Shown here: positions 21,433 through 32,734 of the stretch, piece by piece | Layout of the letters: each line of letters opens with the position of its first letter | Position numbering within the stretch: the stretch's first letter is position 1 | NCBI GenBank assembly: GCA_951799425.1 | Contig: OX637406.1 | Span: 28,328,390 to 28,392,389, forward strand | Direction of reading: 5' to 3' | DNA: 64,000 bases | Source of the DNA: Ilex aquifolium | Lineage: Eukaryota > Streptophyta > Magnoliopsida > Aquifoliales > Aquifoliaceae | Made by a program: the position numbers and the translations under genes | Notes under the pieces: model-generated | What the model was told of the DNA's origin: nothing | The model's input: the letters and a program-made list of their open reading frames with translations, nothing else | Database searches by the model: none

Positions 21433-23273
21433 TGTAAAACTCGAGAAAAATTAATTTTTTATTAAAAAGGGCAAAAGAGTAATTGGCCATTATGGTACGG
21501 GTTGAAAACTCAAATTTTTCTAAAACTCGGATGACAAAATGGACCTCACCATTAGATTCGTCTCACGAAATCTAGTTACCCAGTCAATTTTCGTTGAATT
21601 CCGAGATAGTCGAATTTTTTGTGTTTTACGATGTGATCGGGTGTCGCGCAACTAAAATAAATGTGATCAAATTTTATTCGCGAAACTCAGGAAATAATTT
21701 TAAGTTAGTTCAAATAAAATATGTTGAATATAACACATGACGAGATTTAATTGATTTGGGATCAAATTGGACCAAACAAAAGAGGCACGTGTGACGCATT
21801 GTGGGGCAAGTAAATGGGGAGTATAAAAGGGGAAGAAAATATGATTTTCTTTCCTATTCTTCAGCTTATTTCCGGATAGAGAGAGAGAAAGACAAGGGTT
21901 CTCTAAGCTTTCTCCTTGCGATCTACGGCTATCCGTTCTTCAGATTGCCTTGGGCAAAGAACAAAAAGTGTTCTATGCGACTAGAGCTACAAGTACGTAC
22001 CAAAGATCGCGGGTTTGGCCAACATCTCAAGAACGAGATTGTTGAAAACAAAGCCTTTAAGCTTGATTTGGGTATTTTGAACCTTCTACTACGCGGTATT
22101 ACGCTTCAAGATGCAAGATTCTTTTCCTAATTAGGTTTATTTTCAACATAGGGTGGTATATGAAATGGGTAGCATTATTAGGGATGAAATCTCTTACTTA
22201 ATATACTCCTAGCATAACTAGAGCATGAAAAATGGGTGTAGAAACATGTTAAACCAATTTTGCATGAAATGAGTTTGTTGAGATTGCTTGTTTGGCAATT
22301 TAATGAGAAACGTGGGCATGTTATGTGTTTACATAATTTTGCGCCTTGTGGATGTTTGATAGCATGCCTTGAATGATATAAGTACGTTATTTGAATGAAA
22401 TTAATATGACATGCTTTGTGAAGATTTTGGAAGGTAATTATATGTTTTATGATATAAGTTACATTGAGAAATTGGAAACGGCTGTGGAAATGGTTATGTT
22501 CATAATATGCTCATGATATAATGAATATGTTATGAACATGACATTGTAAATTGAAATTGTACATTACATTTGCATTTGCACAGGTAGTATTGCATTCGTA
22601 GGCATTTGTCATTAGTGTGGGTGTGTGTGCATGTTTCAAAAATCAATCACTACAGAGGTGGGTTGATCGTGGGCTCGGGAAAGTGTACCAAGGCTTCAGG
22701 TACTGGTACCTTTATGGACAGTGGGCTTAGGTACCGGTACTACGACATGTAGGTACGGGTACTGGTACCTAGCAAACAGTGGGCTCAAGTACTAGTACCC
22801 CGTCACCTTGGTAGTGATACTTGGCAACTGGAAGGAACCTGAGAAATAAAGGTCCAGATACTGGTACCCCGTTACTCAGGTACCGGTTCCTGGCAGACAG
22901 AAGGCTCAGGTACCAGTACGATGTGTAAGAGGTACCAGTACCTCCTTCAAACTTTTCAAATATTTTAATTATAACTTGCCAAGCCTTCGGGCCTTGAGCC
23001 TTCTTGCTTAAAGGATGTAATTGGTTCAATATTAAGTGTAAATTGATGGGGATTAGAACTTAGAATGGTCAAGTGATTGATATGTGAACAGGTTATGTGT
23101 TTGGGAGTGCTCCGGTACAAGGGAGACTCTGCCCAAACTCTGTGTTGGTTACGATCTCGGTGAAGGGGATGTGATGACGTGGTGTCAGATTATGCGACAT
23201 TCACGGGTACTTCTACGGGTTGATGGGCGATCGACGGATTGAGAATAGACCCCCCGTGTTTAGGGGCGTCACA
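21433..23273 (+). repeat. 3' LTR of element A
   Basis: 1.84 kb, TGTAAAACTC to GGCGTCACA, collinear with both ends of the 5' LTR. It has its own GGTACC array (about 22690-22945) and a short GA tract. Confidence 0.88.
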
Positions 23274-23851
23274 CATGACCTGATCTGAAACATTGTCGAG
23301 TAGCATCAAAGATTTATAGGTGTCTAAATGATCCAAGGGATCCTTCTTTCTATCAAAACTATCTATTGAAGGCAACTTGAATTTTGATGGCAGTAGATAG
23401 TGTGTGACATAGTGTGAGAATGGGCATCCCAAGCGCTGGACTAGAGTTTCCATAGTTTCTAGAGCTCTGGCTTTGACAAAGTTAAGAACATCTCCAATTC
23501 GGTCATTGAATTCCTTGAATTTTTGGTCCAGACATGCATTCTCTTCTTGCTGATAAAGAGTATCATTCTAATTATGTTCGTCCTCTGCATCTCTTTTTGG
23601 GTTACGTGAAGTCTCTTCTACACGGGAGACTTATTGTGGTTACTGATGCTGGCCAACAAGGGCTTGAAGGATTTACTGAATTTGCAGAGCCAAGCCTTCA
23701 ATGGTTTGGTTCAAACTATAGTAGTTTCTCTCCAAATTGAGTACTCTTTGGGCCTCTTGTCGTCTATTGGACCGTGGAGGTTCTCTGTCATGATTGTCTC
23801 CTTCGTTTATTCCTTGAAAATTTTGCTCTCTTAGGGGATCATCTCTGGTTA
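23274..23851 (-). mobile_element. Tat-like gag fragment, right part
   Basis: Starts with the target repeat CATGA (23274-23278). The - strand encodes FKLPSIDSFDRKKDPLDHLD and LMLLDNVSDQVMC, which parallel the element E gag (FRVPQIEVFDGTKDPVDHLN), and upstream a charged N-terminal part. It is interrupted again at 23852 by a solo LTR. It is a broken fossil of the Tat lineage, older than element A. Confidence 0.82.
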
Positions 23852-25994
23852 TGTAACGGCTCAAAATCCACCCTGGAAGGCATTACAATCTAGAAACCAT
23901 CCAATCTTGAGAGCAATTAATAATAAGCATTAAACAATAAACCATTCATCCATCTGATAATGAATAAATACTAAAGTCAATAAAATATTGTATTTTCTCC
24001 AACTTACAATTCAAAACCAAATAGTATCTAGCAGCGGAAGAATTAAACAAGTTGAAACACTGTTTCACAAAAATCTCTCAAACACTAAACCAAAAGTAAA
24101 ATAACTCTATTCCTCTAAAACAGGGTCCACATCTTGATTCTCCAACAGCTTGTAATCAACTTGCTCGTCCACATGGATATCCTCTTCTATGTCAAAATTT
24201 GTAAGTGTGTGGTAGGGGTGAGCAAAAGCCCGTAGGAAATCCCTCTCAAATCCCAACAAGGTTTTAAAACAATAAAAAGAAGACAAGTCTCTTTTGAAAA
24301 ATAGCACATAAATTTTTAAGAGTAAAACCATGAAAGTTGTCATGATCTCAAGTGTACGGAATACAGTAAATCAATTACAGGAATAAACATGCAAGAAAGT
24401 AAAACAATCAATAATTAACTCAGTAGCATCATCCCATATCCTCGTGTATGTTGGTTCATCCAAATTCTCATGTATGTTGGTTCATCCCCATTCTCATGTA
24501 TGTTGGTTACTTTTTAGGAATCTACACAACGATTTTACCTCGTTCACACATCACAATCACACAATCTCAAACATTCCCCGCAGGGCCAAATAACAAACCA
24601 CTTTAGGAAGGGCATATAGCGTCTCCCACGACATTGACGAATCCTTCCCAGGAAAGGTATACCATCCCTCAGCCTCGAACTTACGTGAACAATAGTGGTT
24701 TCTCTCACAAACAAAAATCCACTACAGGTGTTAGACAACCATATCATCCCCACTGGGATAGACTAACCTCTAACACTCTACGTCAGCTCTCGAAGGCAAT
24801 TCAAGTCCATCACACCCAAACCATACATGAGATGAAACCACAATATTCTCAACAACCACAATATTAACCAATTCCAATTTTCAATAGCAATTCAAGTATC
24901 ACAATTTCACAATTCATAATATACTGTAGTAATAAAGGAATTAAAATATGCAAGAGATCATATCAAGAAAACCTTCACAATTTTGGAAGAACTAGGGTTT
25001 TGGAAATTCAAGAACAAGTATTCCTTAAACCCAAACATGTATTTTGTTTCAGGACAATGTTCCAATGATAAAGAAACCAAGAACTCATATATATTTATCA
25101 TATAATTATCAAAAATATTGAAAACATACATAATCATACCCTAAGTCTCAATGAAAGAACTCAAGAAGAATCCCCTCTCTCGATTCTGTAGTTTTGTGTG
25201 TAAACCTTGCGTGTTTGATCCATTCCAATGCGAGAATCCCACCTTTAATCTTGTGTTTCTCTTCTTCTCTCTTTCTCTCCAAGGTTCTCTAGGGTTAAGA
25301 AGTGATGAAATATGGTTAAAGGGATATCCTTATGGCTTTTATAGGTTGAAAAATGAAGAAAAACACTAAAACCGATCGAGGCCATTTTTAGGGTAGCGTC
25401 CGGACGGTACTTAGGCGTCCCAATGGTGCAAATTCACCGTTTTGGATGAAAAATAAGATTTTATGGTAGGGAGGGGCATCCGGACGGTACCAATTTTCTG
25501 TCCCGACTTTAGGTGCAATTTTCACCTATTTAGAAGTTGATTCAGGAACTTTTCGTGATACACTTTTGTAGCACTTAAAGTCTAGTTTCTACTATCTAAA
25601 AATCAGCTCAATCGAAGTTCATATTAAAAATTTATGACTAAAATACTAAGGTAATGTCAAATTCCTTTATATCCGAATTCTTTCTAAAATGCATTTTTAC
25701 TCCGGAATACTTAATTATAATACACTCCATATTACCTCTCCCAAGGTTTGTCAACCTTACGAATTCAATGAAGGCATTATTTTGACCTAAAAATATTTAG
25801 AAACTTACCTAATCACTTTTCTCAAGCTTACACACATTCAAAATTAAGTTTGATACGAAAGTCAATTCGTCCGAAACTCTAACTTCATGATCAATCTTTT
25901 AACAATGGTTCAAGGTTTCTAAATCCTTTTATTCATCCTAGGATAAATATTAATATGATATTATTCTTATTTAATTCTAGTATAGGGTCTTACA
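23852..25994 (-). repeat. Solo LTR (gypsy type, TGTAAGACCC start)
   Basis: On the - strand it starts TGTAAGACCCTATA at 25994 and ends GAGCCGTTACA at 23852, termini typical of gypsy LTRs. No coding or primer-binding sequence adjoins it. Flanks are GGTTA (23847-23851) and TGTTA (25995-25999), a target repeat with one mismatch. Hence a probable 2.1-kb solo LTR inserted in the Tat-like gag. The family has no second copy in this window. Confidence 0.65.
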
Positions 25995-26096
25995 TGTTAC
26001 ATCCATTGATCAGGTAATCACCATCCACAACCTTCTTTTAGTGAATCATAGAAAAAGCCAAAGATAACTAGTCATTTCTCATAGACATTGCTAGAT
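25995..26096 (-). mobile_element. 5' leader of the Tat-like gag element (family F)
   Basis: A short stretch between the solo LTR and the family F LTR. By position it is the leader upstream of the - strand gag. Nothing specific can be recognised in it. Confidence 0.45.
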
Positions 26097-26881
26097 TGTC
26101 GGTCCAGAAATCTACCCAACCTCTGTGTGAGCTGATGAGTTGGTCTCCTTACTCATTGTCACCCTTCCAAGTGATTTGAACAGGTTAGCAGAGTATTGAT
26201 TCGACTATCTGGGACTTCAAAAGGGGATTTCATAAGATGGAATAGCTGAAAGGGAAGTCAATAACCAGAAGGGGAGCTTTGGGTGTCGACCCTCTGATGC
26301 TTAATTTAGTATTTGCTGGAAAGGATGTCATGGTATTTGCCAGAAAATTTCTTGCGTACCTTTGGTATTCCTCCAGACTCCCTATTTTATAGTGTTTTAG
26401 ACGAATAGTGGGTGAGGAGTGGACTCTAGGCTCATTCGTTTGTTTTGGGAGGTTAGGTCTCCTTTCTTTTGAGGAGTCTAACCTCCTTTATCTTTGTAGG
26501 GCTCTCATTTTGGTTGGAGTCTATCTTTTCGAGTGGCAGGAAGGACTCCTCCTCATAAGGGAGTCTTTTGAATCTAAGATAGGCTTGATAGAAAGACGGG
26601 ACTCCTTTGAATTGAGGGATGTTCACCTTTTAACCGTTTATTCCTTGCAGGCATGCTATTGACCTTATCTTAGGGGCCTTTTGATTTTCAAATTGTAGAT
26701 AATGTGATCCTTAGAATCCCTTTTTCATGCTTACTAGGTAGGGGAAGCTAATTACTAGGATTGGTCTTGCTTCAAGCTTTCCCAATGTTTGCTAGAGCTC
26801 CACTATTTTGCTAACGGTAATATTTTAAAAAGTGGAGCGTAGCTGGAGCTTTCCCATCACAGTAATTAATTTTCTCCAACA
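26097..26881 (-). repeat. Family F LTR, copy 1
   Basis: 785 bp related to 29870-30628. On the - strand it begins TGTTGGAG, has a TATA box (CTATAAAATAGGG near 26390) and ends CCGACA. It stands directly upstream of the - strand gag, so it is probably that element's 5' LTR. On its other side it abuts a Tat-like integrase on the + strand. Confidence 0.72.
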
Positions 26882-27330
26882 TTAGTCACCATTAGGACCC
26901 TTCTGAAAGTATTGAAGACAATGTTTGAAACTTAAAAAAAACTATGGGTAGAAGAGCTCCTTAGCATGCTATCGGCATATAGAACCACGATAAGGTCCCC
27001 TACAGGAGAAACTCGTATTGATTCTAGTTGAGATGAGACTAGAAAATCACAGAATCTAGCACTTTAATGAAGAAAACAACAAGGAATAGCTCCAAGATTA
27101 ATCTAGATCTGCTGGATGAGAAAAGAGAACAGTCCTAGATCAGGATGGCTGCTTAACAAAGCCAAACTGCCAAGTACTACAACAAGAGAGTGAAGATCTG
27201 GGAGTTCTCTCTAGAAGAGCTGGTAATGAAAAAGGTGACTCTTGCATCCAGATACCCCGAACAAGGAAAACTGGGTCCAAACTAGGAAGGCCCTTATCAG
27301 GTTAGCAAGATGGTGAGGCCTGGTGCTCCT
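26882..27330 (+). mobile_element. Tat-like integrase fragment (family C), part 1
   Basis: The + strand encodes the late integrase of a Tat-like element: VTIRTLLKVLKT, LWVEELLSMLSAYRTTIRSP, and after 27150 KVTLASRYPEQGKLGPN. It parallels element E at about 58136-58580. It is a broken fossil, cut into by family F on the left and by a solo LTR at 27331. Confidence 0.8.
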
Positions 27331-28606
27331 TGATTCCGAATTGGTACACCCAATTGCAGGTCATCAACAATAGTAATAACTCGGTAAGACCGAGGTCGAT
27401 CCTCAGGGAAATGGTTTGGAATACGAAAAGGTGAAAAGAAAGAACAGTTTATCTCAATTGTAAAATGAGTAATTGTAGCTAACTCTAAATAAATTCTTAT
27501 GTATGAAAGGTATCGGGATCAGGAACTAGACATGTATATTAAATATAATATTAATACAATTATTTCTTATCTCAGTTGACTTCCAACGTCAGTGTAATCA
27601 ACTGGTGGTTATAACTTTTAAAACAAGATTTGATAATATGAAAATATGACTTTAAGAACTAGTAATGTAAACTCGCAGGGAATTATAAGTATTGTCCATA
27701 ACTAGGAATCAACCCAGTTGATGAACAATAAAACAAGTATACATAGCATATTACCTTGATTAGAATTATTCATTTAATCGGATAATAAAAATGATAAATC
27801 ATTCAAGAATAATGACCAAATAATGACATTAATATAAATCTTCAATACACAATCCAAGGACCCTACCCTAACTATAGAGTACAAAGAAAGTTACCTAACT
27901 GGAGAGTACAAACAAGGTTACCCACTAGCGATGGAGGTTCTCAAAAAAGACTTAGAAAATTACCTAAGGATAAGAAGATGAAGATCCTTATACAACTAAC
28001 TCTTTCCCCTATTTATACTTAACAATAAAGATGATCAATAATAAAATCACTATCTAAAGTCTTTAAAACTCTACTAGGGTAAAAAACTAAATGATGCTTA
28101 TTCCAATACATGTGTTCGGACGAAAAATGTGCATTCGAACACAAGCCTCATAGTCTGGGGTCTTCTCCTTGGTCAAACAACTGAGTCTGAATGGCTAATT
28201 ACGTCTTAATGAAGGTACACCATATCATCAAATCTTAATTCGCACGCATCCCCATGTACTAACACCTTGAAAGACTAGCGTTTGGATGCATGCCTTACGT
28301 ATCGTAATTCCCAAAAACACTTAGCCAAACTCGAACCTACTCAGCATCAAACCTCGTGCTCGGACAGAACACTCGCATCTAGAGGCATCTAGCTTTCCAG
28401 GACTGGTCCCACAATATCCAAATTGACTTCGTTGATTTGCCAAGCACTCCAATTCAACTCAATTTACCTGCTTTACCAGATAAAATAACCAAACACTAAA
28501 AACTAATCAAATCATAAACTCAAGGGATTATCCAATTAATAGCTTAACATCAGCGCAATTCATCATAAATAATAGATAAATAACTGATACTTTTAGTGAC
28601 GAATCA
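27331..28606 (-). repeat. Solo LTR, Athila/Tat type
   Basis: 1276 bp with inverted termini TGATTC...GAATCA. Read on the - strand it begins TGATTCGTCACTAAAAG and ends TTGGGTGTACCAATTCGGAATCA, similar in layout to the end of the element B LTR. Integrase-coding similarity lies on both sides (GPYQVSKM before, YELQTLDG after), so it is an insertion into the integrase region. A clean target repeat was not found. Confidence 0.7.
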
Positions 28607-28700
28607 GGTACCTATGAGCTTCAAACCTTAGATGGGAGATAGCTAACACACGCTTGGAATGTAGAACATTTGAAGACATATTTTTAGTAAGGGTTAGCTT
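28607..28700 (+). mobile_element. Tat-like integrase fragment (family C), part 2
   Basis: Encodes the integrase end (TYELQTLDG, HAWNVEHLKTYF), parallel to element E near 58600-58680 (NYELQTEEGK, SWNAEHLKKLF). Same fossil as 26882-27330. Confidence 0.78.
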
Positions 28701-29869
28701 ATGGAAAGCTCAATAAGGACAACAATCCTCCACCTCCTTCAAGGTTATTTCTTTTCTTCATTTTCTTAGCTTGTGAATTAATGTAATCTTTCTTATATGG
28801 GAAGAAGTTCAATAAAATCTCATTTATCTCAAAGAGTTTTACAATGTGCAATAATTTTTAACCTCGAATAAGCTCAGCTAGGGAAAACCAGGCCTCTACG
28901 TGAGGCACCTTTATCATAAGGTTGAAAAGGGAGGGGTATCCAAAATGTAAGGCACCCAGCTCAGGAAAGGGCAGAGAAAGCTTGGGACTCTTATTTCACT
29001 AGCAAAAAGCCTAGGCCCACCTAGGCTTGTTAGGGATCAACTTGGCTAACCGCCAAAAAATTCAGTTGACATTACTAAAAACTCAGCGAAATACACTTGA
29101 AAGAATAGAGAGGAACACTGCTAAAGTTGGGAACCTTGCAAGCTGAACCCCCAAACCAAAGGCTAGAAAGCCCTTGATAATGAGAGCAATGCTTGTAAGC
29201 CTATATATATATGAAAAGCACAAATACAAAAGAGGAATGGGACAACTGCTATAAGGAAATACTGATTGCAGTCATATCAAAAGGAGTTGTATTTACAAAG
29301 GTTCTAAAATAAGAGAACAAAAGAACAAGAAACATAAGATCAGATCTCCTATCGAACTACATCAACCCCCACCCTCCTTAGCTGAGGGACCCTAGCCTCT
29401 AGTAGAGCTCTCTTCCTCTCCTACAACTTACCTTGGGGGAGTCTACGAATCATCCAATTTAATTGTGGAAAGGTTTAGATTAGGGAACAATTCAGGACTT
29501 GGCGGGAGAAGTCCTCAAAACCAACATCCTAGTAGCTCATCCCTATCGGAAGGAACTCATACGAGTTTTGGAAAGCAATTATAGTAATAGCCTCTACATC
29601 TTTGAAAAGCTTCAGGGAACTCTCTAAGAGGGTAGTTAGACAGGTTCTTCTCTCTATTTCCTTGGCCTTTTCAGCCTCCTCCTTTGTTCGCCTCAAAGTT
29701 TTTTATAGCTTGGTCTTAGCAGCCTTCTTGATCGCTAAGGAGTTCTTGATATTATCTAGATCAGCATGAACATACATTAACTCCTCATCGCGAGAGATAA
29801 TCTCCTTCTCAGTGTCCAGAGTTTCTTTGGGGCTAGCTTCTTCTTCACAGGGTTCTCCTCTACATAGGC
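28701..29869. mobile_element. 3' region of the family C Tat-like fragment
   Basis: Follows the integrase end, as the long 3' region does in elements D and E. The first part is non-coding. Near 29460-29869 the - strand shows a charged, coiled-coil-like stretch (KETLDTEKEIISRDEELMYV, then IKNSLAIKKAAKTKL), resembling in character the antisense coiled-coil ORFs of elements D and E. It is cut by the family F LTR at 29870. Broken; assignment is by position and character. Confidence 0.5.
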
Positions 29870-30628
29870 TGTTGGTGCATAAATTTGCCCAACCTTTATG
29901 CAAGCTAATGAGATGGTCTCCTTGCTCCTTTTCACCCTTCCAAATTGTTTGAATAGGTTTAGGTAGTGTTGATTCAGCTTTCTAGAACTTCAAGTGAGGT
30001 TTCCGCAAGTTGGAAGACCTGAAAGGGAAGCCGAAGATCGGAGGGAGAGCTCCAGGGGTTGATCCTCCAATGCTTAAGTTAGTATTTATTGGAAATGATC
30101 TTAAGGTATGTGCAAGGACTGATATTGCATACCTTTGGTCTTTCCCTAGGCTCCCTTTTATAGTGTTTTGAATGAATAATAGTTGGGGAGTGATCTCTTA
30201 TGGGAGGTTAAGTCTCCTTGTTCTTGGGGAGTCTTTTCTCCTTTATCTTTGTAGGACTCGCTTATTGGTAGGATTCTACTTCTTCTAAATGGCGAGAAGG
30301 ACTCCTCCTCATTGGGGAGTCTTTTAAATCCTAGATAGGCTTGATAAGGGATGGAGATCCCTTTTAATTGTTCACCTTCTAACTATTTTTTCCCTCCGGA
30401 TTTGCTGTTGACCTTGTCTTGGGGGTCCTTTGATTTTTGAATTATAGATAAAAAAAACCAGCTTCTTTATTTCCTGCACCATGTAGGTGGGGAGAACAAA
30501 TTATTAGGATTAGGCTTGTTACTAGTTTTCCCAACATTGCAAGAGCTTAACAGATCTACAAATGATAATATTTTAAATGGTAGAGTGTCCCTATAGCTTT
30601 CCCATATCTGTAATTAATTTTTCCCACA
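29870..30628 (-). repeat. Family F LTR, copy 2
   Basis: 759 bp related to 26097-26881. On the - strand it starts TGTGGGAAAAATTAATTAC, has a TATA box (CTATAAAAGGGAGCC near 30160) and ends CACCAACA. No matching internal region adjoins it; it is a solo LTR or a leftover end. Confidence 0.68.
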
Positions 30629-30683
30629 TCAGTTGCCCCTAATCAATTTTACCCAACATGGCTGAATTATGGACCGTGAGTTC
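30629..30683. other. Spacer between family F LTR and element B
   Basis: 55 bp of unassigned sequence forming the left flank of element B. Confidence 0.5.
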
Positions 30684-30869
30684 TGATTAGCACTTAAAAT
30701 TAGCATATTACTATGCCGTTTTAAGACTAATTGTACTTTGATGGAGTTTAAGTGATGTCATTTCAGGCCCTAAACTGAACAAGAACTCAAGAACAACAAG
30801 TACCACACTTGAATGCAACACCAGCACATTAAAGCACAAAATTGGAAAAGCTTGGAGCATAGCCAGAAC

Positions 30870-31230
30870 GTTCGAACGCCAACTCACGTTCGAACGACCA
30901 AATTGAACTGTAGCATACCCAACTGCTAAGAGAAGGCGTGTTACAGCTAGGAAAGAAGACTGTGAAGCTCTGAGACACTTGAGTGTCACGTTCGAACGCC
31001 AACTCACGTTCGAACGTGCACTTTAGTTGATTGAAGACCAGACTACTACATAGAGTGTGGAACTGAACTTCACAGAAGACCAACAAATCACTCGAGTGAG
31101 AGGATCAGAGCACATCTGCCGTTCGAACACCCCTAGTGCAAAGACAGAAGAAACGTTCGAACGGCAGACAACGTTCCAACGACCATAAAGCAAAAATAGA
31201 AACAACGTTCGAACGCCAACTCACATTCTC
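30870..31230. repeat. CGTTCGAACG palindrome array in element B 5' LTR
   Basis: Pairs of palindromes spaced about 20 bp (ACGTTCGAACGCCAACTCAC repeated) lie 90-450 bp upstream of the TATA box, in the U3 part. The partial 3' LTR keeps a fuller set (43192-43560). Confidence 0.9.
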
Positions 31231-31319
31231 CACAGACTGGCAGCAGAGTAGTTGGTTTTTCACTTGGACTTGGGCGGCATACACTATTCCTTCACCCCCT
31301 CTTGTCTCCTCCTCTTGCC

Positions 31320-31327
31320 TATAAATA
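31320..31327 (+). promoter_or_regulatory. TATA box of element B LTR
   Basis: TATAAATA in TTGCCTATAAATACACCC. It is conserved in the solo LTR (16074-16081) and in the partial 3' LTR (43652-43659). Confidence 0.85.
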
Positions 31328-32622
31328 CACCCATTGTTGGAGAGCTAGAGGAGCCAAGTAGAAGGGTTGATGGAGGCTTAGACTCCCACTCACTTTGTAG
31401 ATTTAAGCTTATATTTTCCTTGTATGATGTCTTTATTTTAGAGATTAGTTTGGCTTTAGTCCAACATCTCCTTGCTTGTTATAAGAGTAGTTTTATGCTT
31501 ATGCTTTCATTTACATGCATAGAAGGGAGTTAGTTCATATTTTGGTTGAGGAAGCAACCCTCCATTCCTTGGTTGAGGAAGCCACCCTCCAAATGCGACT
31601 ACCTTTCTTCTACTTTTATTGTTTATGTACTTCACTTCCATTGCTTGAGCTTCTTTCTTTCTTAGAGGAGTGAAACTCTTCCACTTTTCTAGAGCTTTAC
31701 AAAAGCCGTGAAGGGTGGAACGTGATTCACTCAATATTTGTTAAAGATTGGCTCCTTGTTCATTGTTATTTTATATTTTAAGTCTTCTACTTGGAGGGAT
31801 GAGCATCACCCACTTTTCTAGCTTTACCAAAGCCATGAAGAGTGAGTAGTTTCTCATTCACTCTTTAGTAAGAGGAGAAGGGCATGTATAAGTTATCCGG
31901 GAATTATATTTGTGCACTGTTCTTATGCTTAACGTTTATTTCTTCTTGCTTATTGGATGATTGATTGCATCTAGCAAAGTTAAGGTACTTTGTATAACCA
32001 TGAGCTCTTTCTATGACACGGATGACTTTTGCATAGAAAGACTCATCGGTTCAAGGCAAGTACCCCGGCTAGATCTTCAGGACTACCCTTCAATCCTCCC
32101 CCTTATTGTGCTTCATTTAAAGAATGGAATATTAATGTCATGATTGGATGTCTTGTAGAAACACTTGCTTGTTTGTGGACGGGTTAAGTCTCGGTACAGA
32201 CAATTCTTGTAAACTTGTAGAAAGACATCGGAATCATGTTCTTAATTCTCACAGTCCATCTTTATCTTCCGATTAACTTGCTGTTGACACGGGAGTTAAT
32301 TGAGTTATCAAGCATAAGTATAATAAACTGAATAATTAACTACATGTCCAGATCCTTGAACTAAAGAGTGACCCTTCATTAGCATTTATCTCCTGTTTTG
32401 TTAAGAAAATTCTCTTGGAAAGAATCTTATATTCTGTCCAGGAAATCTCACACCTCACAGCAAATCTCAAGGGTTACAATCAATAGGTCTCTATCACTGA
32501 TTATCCCAAAAAAAATACCAACAAAACTTCCATGTGGATTCGACTCCAGACTCAAACCAGATTGTTACTACAGTTTGACCGCCTGCACTTGGGTGTACAC
32601 ATTTTGGATCAAGTCAAGTTTT

Positions 32623-32640
32623 TGGCGCCGTTGCCGGGGA
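32623..32640 (+). promoter_or_regulatory. Primer-binding site of element B, tRNA-Asp type
   Basis: TGGCGCCGTTGCCGGGGA is the complement of CCA plus the 3' end of plant tRNA-Asp(GUC). This is the primer known for Athila-type elements. It starts a few bases after the LTR end. Confidence 0.9.
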
Positions 32641-32734
32641 CCTTTGAAAGGTGTTTTAAGGTAAAAGGTAAAAAGACCTTCATCTTTGTATAAATTCTTT
32701 GGTTTACTGTAAATAACTTTGTTTTATTTTCTTT

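Larger units (their letters stand above)
13239..23273 (+). mobile_element. Element A: Ty3/gypsy, chromovirus-like (Tekay/Del type)
   Basis: A 10.0-kb element flanked by a perfect CATGA target repeat, with LTRs that start TGTAAAAC and end GGGGCGTCACA, a tRNA-Met-type primer-binding site, a purine tract, and traces of gag, protease, reverse transcriptase/RNase H, integrase and a chromodomain-like tail in gypsy order. Its 5' LTR is enlarged by a later solo LTR insertion (15436-17159). The LTR starts differ by roughly 9% by eye, mostly transitions as expected for methylated DNA, so it is clearly older than the copia element and element B. The body is short for the family and broken in many places. 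Confidence 0.88.
30684..32616 (+). repeat. 5' LTR of element B
   Basis: 1.93 kb from TGATTAGCAC to GGATCAAGTCA. It has about eight CGTTCGAACG palindromes or near-copies at 30870-31230, a TATA box at 31320, and the same terminus as the solo LTR at 17159. Confidence 0.9.

Noticed and set aside
13234-23278. Regularly repeated GGTACC units as a possible CRISPR array
   Set aside because: Units are imperfect, spacing is irregular with no unique spacers, and the units lie in plant LTRs; CRISPR arrays are prokaryotic.
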